Shown here piece after piece: positions 1 through 13,100 of a stretch of 64,000 bases of DNA; the stretch's first letter is position 1, and each line of letters starts with the position of its first letter. Below the pieces are notes generated by a model. That model saw nothing but the letters and a program-made list of their open reading frames with translations. It was not told the origin of the DNA and searched no databases. Location: the NCBI GenBank assembly GCA_026874595.1, contig CM049315.1:12402664-12466663 (forward strand). The letters run 5' to 3'. This DNA is from Sipunculus nudus. Its lineage: Eukaryota > Annelida > Sipuncula > Golfingiida > Sipunculidae. Made by a program: the position numbers and the translations under genes.

Positions 1-1132
1 AGAGATTTGCAAAAGGAAATTTTATCATCTGAATAATAGTATATAACCATTCAACTGAAGCATCAAACAGATTAACCAACAGGCTGAGATTGTGTCTGTA
101 TTAATATATCTAAAAAAAAAAAATAGAGAAAAATTGCGTAAACTTTAAAAAAAATACAGATGGCTCCACCAGTCTGCAGAAACTAATATAAAAATTAATG
201 GTCAATATTCATGCAAAGAAGCATGGTGGTCTCTGGATAAGTTGTTCAGATACTTCAGCTTTTGTATCAAATTTTCCATTATTCTGAGGGATACTTTTGA
301 GTCCTATAGCTTGAAGGATATGGGTAACAGAGACCTTATTTCAGGTTTTCATAGACACTTTTCATGGGCCTCCTTGCATGACAAGAATGAAGATTCTAGG
401 TCCAGTTGTTACAATTTGTACCCTGTTGACAGATAACCACATCTTTAAAGGTCTCAAAAATAGAGAAAATAATTCGTAAAAATTTGAAAAAAAATTGAGG
501 TGGCACACCCAGTCTGCTAAAACTGATGGAACATGTCATGATCAATATGTATGCCAAAAATCATGACCATCAGTGTTGTAGTTATTGAGATACTGGAGTT
601 TTTGTATCAAATTTTTCATTATTCTGGGGTGGGGGGGGGGGGAATTTTGGAGCCATACAGCTTAATTGATATGGGTAACAGAGACCTAATTTCAGGTTTC
701 CATGGAGATTTTTCATGGGTCTCCCTGTGTGTCAAGAATGAAGATTCTAGGTCCAGTTGTTATGATTTGTGCCATGTTAACAGATGTTAATATCTTTAAA
801 GGTCTCAAAAATATGTGGTGCCACCATGCTGCAGAAACAAATATATGTGGTGCCACCAGGGTGCAGAAACTAATGAAACACTTTGACTATTCTGGGGGGT
901 ACTTTAGGGCCCCATAGCTCAAAGGATATGGGTAACAGAGACCTAATTCCAGGTTTCCAAGGAGATTTTTTTATGGACCTCTCTTGATGTAAAGTAAAAA
1001 GATTCCAGGTCCAGTGGTTAAGATTTGTGCCTTGTTAACGGACAGACGGCCGGATGGCCGGACGGCCGGACGGACGACGGACAAAGAGTGATCGCTATAG
1101 CTCAGATGACTTACAGTCAGCTGAGCTAAAAA
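1..1132 (+). mobile_element. Tandem-core, hairpin-ended repeat element, copy A
   Basis: Three decayed copies of a unit of about 338 bp (anchor TGGGTAACAGAGACC at about 321, 671 and 929) are followed by a GGAC/CGGA microsatellite (about 1039-1080) and a conserved right end. The right end holds a 27-bp imperfect palindrome at 1100-1126 (GCTCAG...CTGAGC) and then TAAAAA. The left end runs off the window. The order of core units, microsatellite and hairpin end matches Helentron-associated elements and bivalve pearl elements. No coding capacity. Confidence 0.75.
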
Positions 1133-1254
1133 AATGCTTACATGAAAAAATATTGAGATTGGACCGCTTTCAGCCTTTGGAATATTTTTGCTAATTAGCA
1201 TAAAACAAAATGGCCTCCACAATAATACTAAAATACCAAAAATGCCATAATGAC

Positions 1255-1258
<4 letters not shown>

Positions 1259-1317
<59 letters not shown>
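1259..1317. repeat. (AT)n microsatellite
   Basis: About 29 uninterrupted AT dinucleotides. Confidence 0.98.
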
Positions 1318-1321
<4 letters not shown>

Positions 1322-2870
1322 CTGTTCTGCCTTTTTGTATATATATGCCACTCATGAATAAACTATACGCTGAACACGGGCTTTTGTAAGTAAATGTATT
1401 CCAAAGAATTCTGCAGATCTAGGGTCCAAAAAATACATTAGAGGGTATTATGACCCCAAGAATTTATTTTATTGTAGGCATAAAGGCCATCATATTTAGC
1501 CCACTCATAACTCCTATCTGTCTGGGAACGTGTCTTCAGTGCAGACGAGATTACACGCATGGCAGAAGAATATGTATTTTTCCAAGTGAATTATGAAGGG
1601 TGTAGAAAAGAACGGACGAAGCTGTCACATGAAAAAAATAAGTAGGGTCTCAAAAAATGTGTATATGAAAAGAGAGCTGTCGAAACGCATCCAGTACAGC
1701 TGGGTCGTATTTGAAATCACCGACCCTTTTTCCGTGATCTTTCATGCAGTATTTAAATATTTTGTCAAAGGCTACTCCTTAAAGACAGTTAAAGTGACAC
1801 ACAAGGAACAGTCCTTTAAATTTTGAAGACAAACTTAATCATCACTTTCTTTTCCGATGGCCGTGACCAATTATTGGGCGCCATTATTGTAAACCTGTTC
1901 GGTGATACAAACAGGGTATCGGTAAACCGTAAATTATTGGCGGAAGTTGTGGTCTCTGAGACTTATTGAGTAAATTATCTTGATCCTCGGCTTGACTTGA
2001 AAATTTAAACTTGTGCGATACTCTCCGAACCTCTTCAAAAAGCTAGAGTACAACTTTTGTTAATGTACAGCAACACATCCCAGAGAGGTGCCATCTACCT
2101 ATAGGACAGCTGTTCTCGGAATCAACCAGTTCTCTAAGCTTGCCTGCAGCTGACATGGCCCTCCCTGATTTTATAACATATGTATAATCCTTTAAACACT
2201 AACTTTGAAAAAGCTCCAGTGGAAAGTATTTTTTTACCAATTCCATGATCAACTTCTAGACAAGTACAAACTAGAGGCTCCAAGTCCAAGACCTATAATA
2301 TTTAATCTCGAGATAAATCCCGCGAGTAAGCCGTTTTAGTGACTTTAATTGCATTCATAAAACAGATTATGATAGTTTTTTAAGTATGGGTCCTTAATTT
2401 TCATCCAGAATTTTAGGCTCGACGGCTAGTTCTGACCTGAAATGAGCAAAGGGTGAAACAAAAAAAAAAAAATTAAAAATAATAAATAAATAAAATAGAA
2501 AATGTATTTTGAAATTAGACTGTACAGCTAACATATTACTTTGACGTTATCACTCATTATATGACAATTTTTATTTCAATTCCGGTTCATATATATATAA
2601 GAAAAAAGAATGTAAATGGTAAAATTCGATCAATCTTTTTTTCCCTTGTTCATGTGACGCACAGCCTCAGCGACAATTGATATAGTCCACCTGAGTAAAA
2701 ATAAAGCTGAACTGAGATTATTCTTAAAATAAGCAGCCTTTTATAAGTGTCGCCACGAATAACAAACTAGTCCTTGGGATTATAGACCCCTGCCCTATGG
2801 GGTTGTATATGTACCTCCTGCAGTCCTGCAGTTGTTTTTATTCGCCCGTCTATGACGGAACGTATTATGG
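1318..2870. other. Unannotated AT-rich stretch
   Basis: No coding region, repeat family or RNA gene recognised. It contains short homopolymer A runs near 2460. The longest open frame (1593-1826) has no recognisable domain. Confidence 0.5.
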
Positions 2871-2884
2871 TGTACCCACCGTTC

Positions 2885-3670
2885 GTACGTCCGTCCGTCC
2901 GCCCGTCTGTCCGGCCGTTCGTTCACTTTTAATATCGCCGCGATAACTTACCGGGGCTTTGATGGATTTTCAAATAACTCTTCATAACTACCTACCAATA
3001 GATTATTTCGCCCGCCTTCGATTATGGGCAAACTCCGCGCATATTTAATCAGGTCAGAACTCAGAGGTCACTTAGTTACTTTTTGGTGTCGCCGCGATAA
3101 CTTTTGAGGAAAATGATGGATTTTGATAAATCTCAACACAATTGTTAATCAATAAAATATCGTTTTCCAGCAAAATCTACGCATATTCAATGAGGTCAGA
3201 GGTCATCGCACTTTAGAGGCACCGTGGTGACTATGATTTTCATGAAACTACTTATACATATTTACCCATGGAGTTTCTCGCCTCAGTTAAATTCTCTGCA
3301 AAATTCACGCTTATTTAATGAAGTCAGATAAAGCCAGGCTGCTTTGTACAGGCCAATACGTGTTTTCGCCCCAATAATTACACGGAATATGATGGATTTT
3401 GATAAAACTCGAAACAAATTTTAATCAATATCTTATCTCACCTAAGTTCTTTTTCCAGCAAAATACATGCATATTTAATGAGGTTCACCACACTCTGGTG
3501 GCAACACCCTGAGACCTACATAAAATCTGATGGATTTTCATATAACTCATGATAAGTATTAACCAATACAGTTTCTAACTTTAATTATATTCTCAGCAAT
3601 TTTACGCATGTTTAATGACTTTAGATGTCCAAGCATATGCAAGGGGTGTTTTATGCACAATTTGCGGTGC
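2885..3670 (+). repeat. Second tandem-repeat family: about five units of 130-170 bp after a CCGT microsatellite
   Basis: A CGTC/CCGT microsatellite at about 2888-2930 is followed by diverged units with the shared phrases GATGGATTTT, AACTC, CAGCAAAAT and GCATATTTAATGA. The phrase GATGGATTTT recurs near 2961, 3115, 3391 and 3528. The last part ends GCGGTGCTCTTGTT (about 3664-3677). The unit length is near that of the bivalve pearl/DTC84-type repeats (about 155-170 bp, from memory). Confidence 0.65.
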
Positions 3671-3679
3671 TCTTGTTAT

Positions 3680-6160
3680 TCTTAATGGGAAATGACGTTT
3701 AGTCTTAAGCGTGATTTAATTTATAGCTTTATTTAAAGCATCTATTATGTGTAATGTAGGCTGTGTGTAGGCTGTACATGGCAGAACATTTTGCTGCCTG
3801 CATTTGAAATTCATCTACCATTTTATAAGGACAAACAGGGAGTTTTCCGTCTAAGTAAATCTCTTAATTGGCGATTTTCTATCACAGAATAAAATTAGAC
3901 TGATCATAACTTGTGGTACATGTTTCTATAGTGGGGGTCAGCTTAATATTATAACATTAATTGCATTAACTACCTATTGCTTTTTCTGTGCGTGTACTTC
4001 AATACATCTATATGTTGCCGATATGCGTCTATGCATTTTTTAAAAGTTTCAAATGGCCATAAAATCCTTAAATATATATATATATATTAGGATTATCCAG
4101 AAAACATATATATATATATATATATTTTTTTTTGGGGGGGGGGCTATTTCATAAAATCTACTATAACTTATTGTCATCATCATTTATAATAACATATTGT
4201 ATATGATTTTGGCGGTGAAGGTAGCAGCTATTCCAGAGATATTTGATAACAGAAATGACGTCGATGTTTTCAAATACATTGGTTTTCATATTTTGCTACT
4301 GACTCAGTTCGGATATTTCCGTAATGATCTTTTTTTTAATTGTTTGTAATTTTTTTTACTCCTTTGGTTCCCCTTCCTCTAAAAATATATCCATTAAATA
4401 TTAAACCTAAATTATGTCTTTTTGGTGTAGCTACTAAAATGTGGTTCCGCTTTAACAAGTAAGTAAACATATGTGCCACCACCTATAACCGAAAATCCCA
4501 TAGCAATTGAATCATCCATATGAAAAGGATGCTGGTGGTAATAGGATGCTGATGGCAGCCTGAAGCCATATACCTGAGGTATTTGCTAACAGACCTGACA
4601 TAATATATGCATACACATGCAACTGACACATTTAATTTCCGTTTATGCCGTCCATTTTGAATTAATTTGTCTCAAATTATGCTTATATAACCTATCCCTC
4701 AACCAGCCACACCCCTACCTCGCACATCTAAAAGGGTAAACTTGCTTAAATTGTAAATTTTGCAAGTTTAACTCTTATTGATTCATTGTGAAGAACATCT
4801 ACAAAGTTCTAAAATAGTTATGTATAACAGATATTTTCCAGAACGTGTTGTCATCTACAGCTATACTTAAGTGTTAAATTAGTTTAATTTATGACCCTGG
4901 ATCTGCAGAATGCTTTAAAATGCATGTACTAACCAAATATGTTTAGTGTATAGTATATTTGTGAGTGACACATTTATTTTTCTTTTTTTTTTTTAAGTGG
5001 CTGAACTGTTTTTATGTAAATGGTGTATGATTATAGCTACAACAATACCAGAAATTTAATTTTGTGGGTCAAATTACCTCAGAAACCATGTATTGGTTGA
5101 CCCCCTGTGTAAAATGTAAAGGTAGTAATGGCCTTTCAGGCATATAAGAATATTTGTGCAGCTATTTAGTTTTATGCAAATTAGTAAAAATTGCCAAAGG
5201 CTGGCAGCGGTCCAACCTAAAAAATTTACAAACCTTATATGTGGCCAAACAAAATCAACAAAAAAAACCCATAAAAACTCAAGATTCTAAAACAAGGTGA
5301 CGTCTTGTGCCTGCTGCACTATTATGAGTTTTTATGACATTGATAGTTGCAGCCTATCATTCTCAAAAGGATATCAAAGGGTCTCATCATGACTGTGTGC
5401 AAAATCGTACTTGAAAGTGGCTGTAGTGAAGAAACCTAACATGTGACGTCATCTATCGGCGCTAGCGTACACCAGTATACAGAACTTAAGGTCAAGGACA
5501 CCTGAAGAGCATGTGGAAAACGAAAAGTAAATCAAGCTATCTATGGACGTTGAAATCTGGGGTTATCTTTTTTTAACCACCACCTCCCTGAAGACAGTGG
5601 TAACCATTGTGAAATACCATTTCAGTTGTGGTCTATAGGCGAGTGGTGCCTCCCGAGCCCAAGCTGAATATTGCATGTTGGCTCGCAGAAGATTTGCCAA
5701 CTTAGGTAGGACCATATTTAGCTTACAAACACATACGCGGCGCCTGATAACTATCAGTAATAGATATTTCATCTTATAAGCAAACATGAATATCTTCAAA
5801 TATTGCAGTCAGCGGAATTAAAAGTGAAGTATGAGTATGCTGTCTTTAAATAATATATTTCAATTCGTGTTCAGTTAAGTTTACTTTCACTTAAGAGTGG
5901 TTAATCTTAAAAAGGCTGAAAAAAGTGGTACAGAACACACGTGACTTCACTTGCAGTTTCAATAATATAAAAGTCACAGGATCATTATGCCTGTAAATTT
6001 ATGTGCTCATAGCCCAAGCAGTTCATCAAAGAAAATTCTTGAGTTCAGTTTAAATTCAGTTTATATAACAGAATACATATTTTAACACGAATCATATAAA
6101 CCATAATCAAAACGCATATTTTCTAGCCGACTTGGGCCAAAGAGACCATTTGTTTCGCAG
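3680..6160. other. Unannotated AT-rich stretch inside or 3' of the channel gene
   Basis: No domain-bearing open frame. Short (AT)n tracts are near 4072 and 4107. I searched the minus strand for a TM4-encoding exon (R-x-FP...YW pattern) and did not find a convincing one. Confidence 0.5.
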
Positions 6161-6189
6161 ATTTAGTTAAACACAGGCCATACTTATAT

Positions 6190-6390
6190 ACGTATCCGGG
6201 GGGGGGGGGGGTCCGACCCCCCCCCTTTTTTTCAACAGAAACAACGTTTTTAGGGGTTTCAGACAAAAATTCGCGGCCTGGACCCTCCCCCCCCCCCTTT
6301 CCAGACCTGGTGACATTTTTTTTAGGGTTTTCATTAGTCCTCCTGGGTTGGACCCCCCCTCTTTTCCTAAATTCTGGATCCGCCCCTGTA
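6190..6390 (-). repeat. Dispersed repeat with GGGGCGGATCCAGAAT and poly-G runs
   Basis: On the minus strand it begins CAGGGGCGGATCCAGAATTT and contains four separate G runs and the phrase CTGAAACCCC. Related phrases (CAACCTTTTTT, CAGACAAATTTT, CGCCCCTG) recur at about 17035-17165 and 47670-47760. No coding sense. Confidence 0.55.
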
Positions 6391-6732
6391 TACTCAATTG
6401 ATCAATATTTTTAGCTGGTTTTGCAGCCATTCCTGGGAGAGACGTTAAATTTTGTCTTAAAAATAGATCCGTCTTGATATAAATCGCCCCTTATCTCGGA
6501 AATACTGGCCCGATTTTGTTCACACTTTTAATATTTATAGTGCTAAAGGTGTTAATGGAGTATTTCATATGTTATTTACCAACATTAAAAAATACGGAAT
6601 ACCCTAGATACTCAGTAGATTTTCAGAATACTCAAGTGAGGTTCTTCTCCTGTCACTCTGAGATTATAGGCTACCGTCAATCCACAGAGAATACCCAAGG
6701 ACCTTCTGAATTTTTAAGTTAGATGATTCAAT

Positions 6733-6833
6733 GTCAAAGGTTGTGACTTCTGTCGGCCTGACGGTCAGGCCCTACTAAAAAAGGACAAAGGCCATTGCTA
6801 TAACTCTGATGACTTACAGTTATATGACTAAAA
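6733..6833 (+). repeat. Decayed right end of the hairpin-ended element family
   Basis: GACAAAGGCCATTGCTATAA, then a CTCTGATGACTTACAG block and a terminal TGACTAAAA, match the right end of copy A with several substitutions. The microsatellite is almost lost. It lies ten bases from the donor of channel exon 8. Confidence 0.55.
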
Positions 6834-6843
6834 CAGAACTTAC

Positions 6844-7193
6844 CTTTGCTTCTTCTTTGTCTTGTTCTTTTTTGGATCTCGTCCAGTAATGATTAACGAT
6901 GATGTATTGCATAATTGAGGCAAATACAAATACGAGACAGGCCGAGTTCCAGACGTCGATGGCTTTAACGTAAGACACCTTCGGCATGAGGAGACCCAAA
7001 CTGCTGATTTGAGAACTGGCGGTGAGGATCGTTAAAAGGCCAACTGACACCCGGGCGGCCTCAGCCTCTTTATCAATCCAGAAGGACACCCATGATACGA
7101 TTACGGTCAACACTCCAGGAATGTAGGCCTGTAATATGTAATATCCGGTTTGGCGCTGGAAGGCCATCTTGAAACGCAGGCATGGAAACGTAC
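6844..7193 (-). CDS. Channel exon 8: TM1, M2 pore and TM3
   Basis: A 350-bp exon from ACTAG|GTACG to a textbook donor GCAAAG|GTAAGT. It begins TFPCLRFKMAFQRQTGYYI and carries the YIPxxLxVxxSWxSFWI TM1 block. The pre-M2 segment DKEAEAAR follows, then M2 VSVGLLTILTASSQ and TM3 up to YIIVNHYW. It ends in a charged stretch that starts the M3-M4 loop. The usual PAR before M2 is AAR, with glutamate one position earlier. The exon ends in phase 0 and the next exon is not visible. Confidence 0.96.
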
Positions 7194-10100
7194 CTAGTTA
7201 AAGAAAATACGTCTTTATACAATGTATATAATATATATATAATAAATATATATATATACATACATACAAATACATGTATATATATAACATTATCTGTACA
7301 TTATTGAGCTACCATAACTGCACTTTCTCATCCTTTACAAGCTGCCGCCCGCCCCCCCCCCCCCCAAAAAAAAAAAAATTAAATGGGAAATTTGAATCAG
7401 AGATGTCGGCAAGTATGATGATCAGTTGCGTTTGTTGCTTGCCAGGAATCTTCGATTTCGGCAAGCATATTGGTCAGTAGTGTATTTCTGTTTGTCTGTC
7501 CGTCTGTCTTGTCTTTCTGCACTCTAAAGGCTACAATTTTACAGCAAACGATGTTAAACTTACACAGTTGATAGAAACCAAAATCCACATAGCCTATTGC
7601 TTTTGGTCAATATAGATCAGAGGCCAAAGTAAAGTTCATTAAAAAAAATATTTATATCTTCCTGGAGAATCATCCTAGCCGTAAAAACTTTTAACAATCA
7701 TCCTAGCCGCAAAAACTTTTACTTAATTTCTTCGACATTTCGTTTCTTTTTTCTAATGGGTAGCTGCGTCAAGTCTTCTGTAACCATGATTACGCCTTTT
7801 CATGAGAAAAATTCTGATATTCGAAAATAAAATGTCTAATTGTTCTTATTTTGTGCTTTTGCGAGATACCACTTAGTAATACCCTTGTCGCCACTAGTTT
7901 GCGGAAGTCCTTTTAAATGACAAATCCTATATCCTATACTAGTATATCCTGAAAATAGCCGCTAAGGGGCGCTGCACTCGAAATTCTACAACATATCATT
8001 TTTGGCCATATCTAAAAAAAAACTATAAGTCTTATCTCCATAGAAATGTAGCTCATTTTATTCCTCTACAACTTCTTCATAAGATAATTCTGTTATGTGT
8101 TATTTTAGATTTGTCATTTTGTCTTTCTGTTTGTCAGCTGTCCTCAAGTTCGCCTTTCTTGTTTTTGTGCATGAAACTTTTCTACCTTTGAGGCAAGCCC
8201 TACTTTTATGCCATTGTTTTTAAACTGAAACTGTTGGTACATATTCTTTATTACTCGACACCTATTTGTTCTTTTTTTTCAAGAATGGTCAAAGGCCAAG
8301 GTCATAAACATGCCCTAATGTCTTAATTTCTCCTAGATTTCCCAAAAAAAGCTGTATCCACATTAACTATAGCCCCTTTTATTGGTCTTTTCAAAACACG
8401 AAAGAAAGATCTAGCCTTGACCCAGTTCTTCTGCACGTCCGTCTGTCTTTCTGTTTAGTCTCCTACTTTTCACAATAAATTAAGCTGCATAAACATTTTA
8501 TTTCTTTTACTTCTTCCAGGTTCTTGGTTATTCATTTGATGATTTCCTTTTGTACACCTGTCTTCTGCCTGTTTTTTTTAATTCCACTTCCAGCAAGGGC
8601 TTGACCAATGGATACTTGTTTATCTGTCTCTCTGAATCCTGCAGGGCAAAGTTTTGCAGCCATCGCTTTCAAATTTACACAGTTGATAGAAAACTAAAAG
8701 TCCAAGAATCCCGTTGTGTGTTTTTTTTTGTGGTAAATATTGTTACAGGTGCTCTTGTTGTTGTGTGACACGGGCTTAACTCGTGTTGTTGTTGCACTCT
8801 ATCTTTGATCCGTACTGGTTGAACTCTCGTTGTCATGCTAGCTCGGGGCTTTCTCGCCTGGCCGAGGTCACGTGGACCCTGGTATGTGGAGAATCACACA
8901 GCGATGTTCTTCTAGATGATTCCTGTAACGCGTGTTTACTGTGTTGTGTAAGATCTTTTAGACTGTTCGAGAAGTGGAAAATTATAGGCTTGGGGTGAAG
9001 AGTATATAAAGGGGCTGTGTTTTAGAGCCGAGAGAGAGAGCAGAGAAGATTTCCTGCGGACGCAGAAGCGTGTGTGTCGGTTTCTGGGACCTTATCCAAT
9101 GAGTTCGGCAAATCTAGTTTTTCGTCAGACATTCTCCTGGGTTTTGTGATGGGTCTTGTTTGGACTTCAGTTTACTTTCTGGATTGTTACAAGCGCTTTA
9201 CACTGGTCTGTAAATCTCCGAGAGTATACATTCAAAGAACTTATCGTTGTGACGGTGGTGTTATCCAGGTACTGTGCACTTTGTGTATTTTACTGTGTGA
9301 TTGTATTGAGTTGTTGTTATATCGCTGTTTTACTGTATAATTGTATTGATTTAGTGTATTGTTATGTTAGGGTTGTTTTAAGAATAATTTTTGGTCATTT
9401 GTTTACAAACAACCACAAACTTCTTTATTCATTCCCCTAGACATTTCACGCTGCCTAGTGTTACAGAATCTGATTTTTTTAATCTCCATTACAAAAGTTT
9501 TTGTTCATCTTGCATACATGATCTGTTTATATTAGGTTCCGTAACAATATAGACAATATGATCAAAGAGGAGACGACCAGGAAGGCTGCAAGAGGGGGCG
9601 TCCAGGGCGGCTGCAAGAGGAGGCGCCCTAGGGAGACTGCAAAAGATTGATAGATGGCGACAAGCGAGGATATTATCACGCACTTCGTTTACGTGTTTAT
9701 GTATCTTTATGTATCTGCGACATGACAGTGTTAAGATTAGGATGACTAGGATTATTTTATTCTTCCTGCTTCGGCAAGGTTGGTGTGAAGCCACTAGTAG
9801 AATAGCTGCAAGAAATAATTATTTGAGGCCAATGAGCGGTAATACATCGACCAAACAATCAATCACAGACAGCCCTACCTTTATTATGCTGGAAAAAGAC
9901 AGATCATTAATGAATAAAGTGACTATAGAAACATCTGTGTGCTTTGTTTTACTGAGACATGGTTTAACGATAATGTTATCGATTATATTGCAGCAAAAGA
10001 TGGTTGAAAAATGGTCAGAGCCGACCGGTGTAAGAAATCATCTAGTAAACCAAAAAGTGGCGGGCTATGTCCACATGTGTATTAACAACAAATGGTGCAA

Positions 10101-13100
10101 CAATATAACCATTCAATCCGTTTTCTGCAACGCTCTATCAGAGGTAGTGGTTGTAAACTGCAGACCCTTTTACCTGCCTAGGGAAATATCGTGTAAGGTT
10201 TTTTGTAGTGTACGTCCCAGAAAACCACTAACAGGTGAGAAGTTGACCAAGTACTATATCCGATTGTTAAAATGATAAGCCAGATGCTGCAACCATTATG
10301 TTTGGAGATTTCAATGGCTATGATGCTTAATGTGATTTGCCCCAACTTCAGCAGTTTTTGACGAGTAAAACCAGATATGTGGACAACCTGGACCTATGCT
10401 TCTGTAACATAAAGGATGCCTACAAAGCTAACATACTTGGGCCATTTGGTAAATCGGACCACAACAATATTCATGAAGGTTAAAAATCTTCTAAAGTAAT
10501 GTCGAGGGAGCTTCTGGACAAATCTCCTTGGGAAACTAAAATTATGTCATGGTGACCTATATTCTGCGAGCTAAAACATCAGTTTGAGCACCCAGACAGA
10601 CAGGGCACGGATTGTGTCCGTTGGACCTAGCATCTTAAGTAATATTTAAGTAGATCCTGGAGAAATGTCCGTTGAAACATGAAATTAGGTCACTGTGCTT
10701 TATATTCTGTGAGCTATATTAAAATGACCAATATTCTGTGAGCTACAGGAAAAGACATGATTTGAGCAACCTAGCAAAAATGTTAGCAGTTCGAACTGGA
10801 AACTTATAATTTAAATCCCTAAATAAGGTCACTGTAAACCATTTTTGGTGAGCACTTAGCACCCTATATACTATAAGTTAGATGTAAGCAAATCGTAGCA
10901 GTTAGACATAGTACTTAGCATTTACAGAGTTCTTGGTAAAATTTTCTTGGAAACCCTAAAAAGGTCGCTGTATTTTCAATTTTCTAAGGCCTATGGACAA
11001 AACGCCTTACTCTAAGCACTTTTTAAATCATTCTGTCTTTAATTAATAATCCCTCATATAACAACATAAATAAATAATACATTCATCGACTGTCTGTCAA
11101 ATTCATAGGAGCGCCATGACCCATGCATGGGCCAGTCTTTTATTAAATGCTTTCCAGGGAAAACACAAAATTTGATTCAATTTATTAATGGTGCATGTAA
11201 TCTACACAAAATCGTCATTTTTCAATAACTTGAACATATATCTATTAGAATGCAAGACAACGGAACAAATGAGCACCCTAGTCCTCATTTACAGAAAAAA
11301 GACACCAGAAACAGGGGCGGCGAATCAGTTGAACATCAGTTGATTTTTTGGTGGACTTCTGTTCGGGGCCAAGTCCACAGCCTAACCAGCTCAGGTACAA
11401 GTACTAGCCAGTCTTTTCAAAAGTCAATGTCATAGCCAGTCGAGTCCGAGTTCATGAGCCAGTCGTGTCGCGCGTTGTTATTGTTAGACATTGCATATTA
11501 CTTAATACGCAATTATATACAAGATGGTCATCGCCGATGTCGCCAACAGGACACGACATCGGAACAGCATATTGGGACACATCGCGGTGAAATCGACGAT
11601 GTGTAAGCCAGTCTTAAAGCGGAGAGTCAGTGGTAATATAGGTTCGAAGGTTAACGAAAGCACTAGAAGTGAGAGAACCCAAACACAACCCAACCGCTAA
11701 AGATAATATACATGAAAGAACCTTCCACAGTCGCTTAAAAACAGAATAAATACATAAAACCAAAATTTATTTTAACAAGTGAACTCAAAAAAGCAATATA
11801 GCCTAAATATAAATTACATTATGTTCTATATATAATCCTCTCTATTCAGACTAGTCAAAATATTTAATTTACTAGACTTGTTTAGTGAGCTAGACTTTTC
11901 ATCAATCACCATTTACAGAGCTATTAGTCTCTATTTTTTCTAACTGAAGCATGAAATTTAACATTTGACCAATGATTTTTTATCTGTTTAATGCTACATT
12001 ATTCTCGAATGAAATGTAATAATTATCCTTTCAAAGAATTATACATGACTACACTTTGTTATGTCAGTTAAGAGTTTTTATCTAAGCAGTTTCAATGGAA
12101 GTTCAGTTCGCGGTTCATGTCCGAAAATCAGTTCAAAAGGACTGAAACCCAAGGACTCTTGAAAGGATTCTCTGACAGCAAACAGCAAAAGGTTGATTCC
12201 TTCATCCCAGTCTTTCTGTGTGTCATAGCAATAGGTCCTAATCATGACTTTTAATGTCTGGTGAAAACGCTCGAGGGCGCCCTGACTTTTAGGATGGTAT
12301 TGCGAAGAGCCGTACTGTTTTATACCTAGCTCAAGCATAACTTGTTGAAATAAGCCAGACATAAAATTAGACCCTTGGTCAGACTGGACGGATTTTGGTA
12401 ATCCAAAAGTTGTAAAAAACTTGGTCAGAGCTTTGACAACAATTTTGACATTAATTTTGCATTGGTATTTCCTCAGGGAACCTGGTAGATGCGCACATAA
12501 TTGTCAGCAAGTATTCATGTCTAAATTTTGTTTTGGGCAGTGATCAAACACAGGCAACAATAAGCCTACTAAAGGGATCCTCAAAAGCAGGAATAGGCCT
12601 AGTTGGGGCCTTAGGAGGATTCTGATTGGGCTTGCCTATCATCTGGCATGTATGGCATGATTTGCAATATTTTACGACATCTTTCCTGAGTTTCGGCCAA
12701 TAGAAGTTTGTACTAACTTTCTGATAAGTTTTATTTATACCTAAATGGCCAGACAAAGGAGCCTCATGTGCCATGAAAACATAGAAACAAACTGGGTTAT
12801 GTGACAGTTCATCTTTAGAAACTGCCCTGGGAAACAAACATGAAATATCAGGGACCTTATGCTGTTCTGCGAGAAGTTCTGACCTTGAAAATGCTGTATC
12901 CTGTACGGGCGAGTCGTTAGACGAGTCATTAGTGACTCCCAGAGTGTTGTTATCGAGACCATTATCCTCATGTGTGTTTTTCTTGGCCATAGATCTAGTT
13001 ACAGCACATGAAGGATACAAACCAGGAATTTCCTGACTTTCCGGATCAGTGTCCTTGATCAAGTGACGGCTTTTCTGTCATTATTGGTACAGGCTGTACT

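Noticed and set aside
971-1351. 126-codon minus-strand frame
   Set aside because: Much of it is translated (AT)n microsatellite (IYIYIY) plus a repeat-element end.
5440-5530. Possible TM4 exon of the channel on the minus strand (reads ...SSVYWCT after a TTCAG)
   Set aside because: The YW context is suggestive, but the preceding conserved D..SR.LFP block is absent and the frame stops are close. Not enough to call an exon.
9156-9440. 94-codon plus-strand frame and the similar minus-strand frame at 14697-15167
   Set aside because: The similarity of the two comes from their being LTR copies. Neither has a protein domain.
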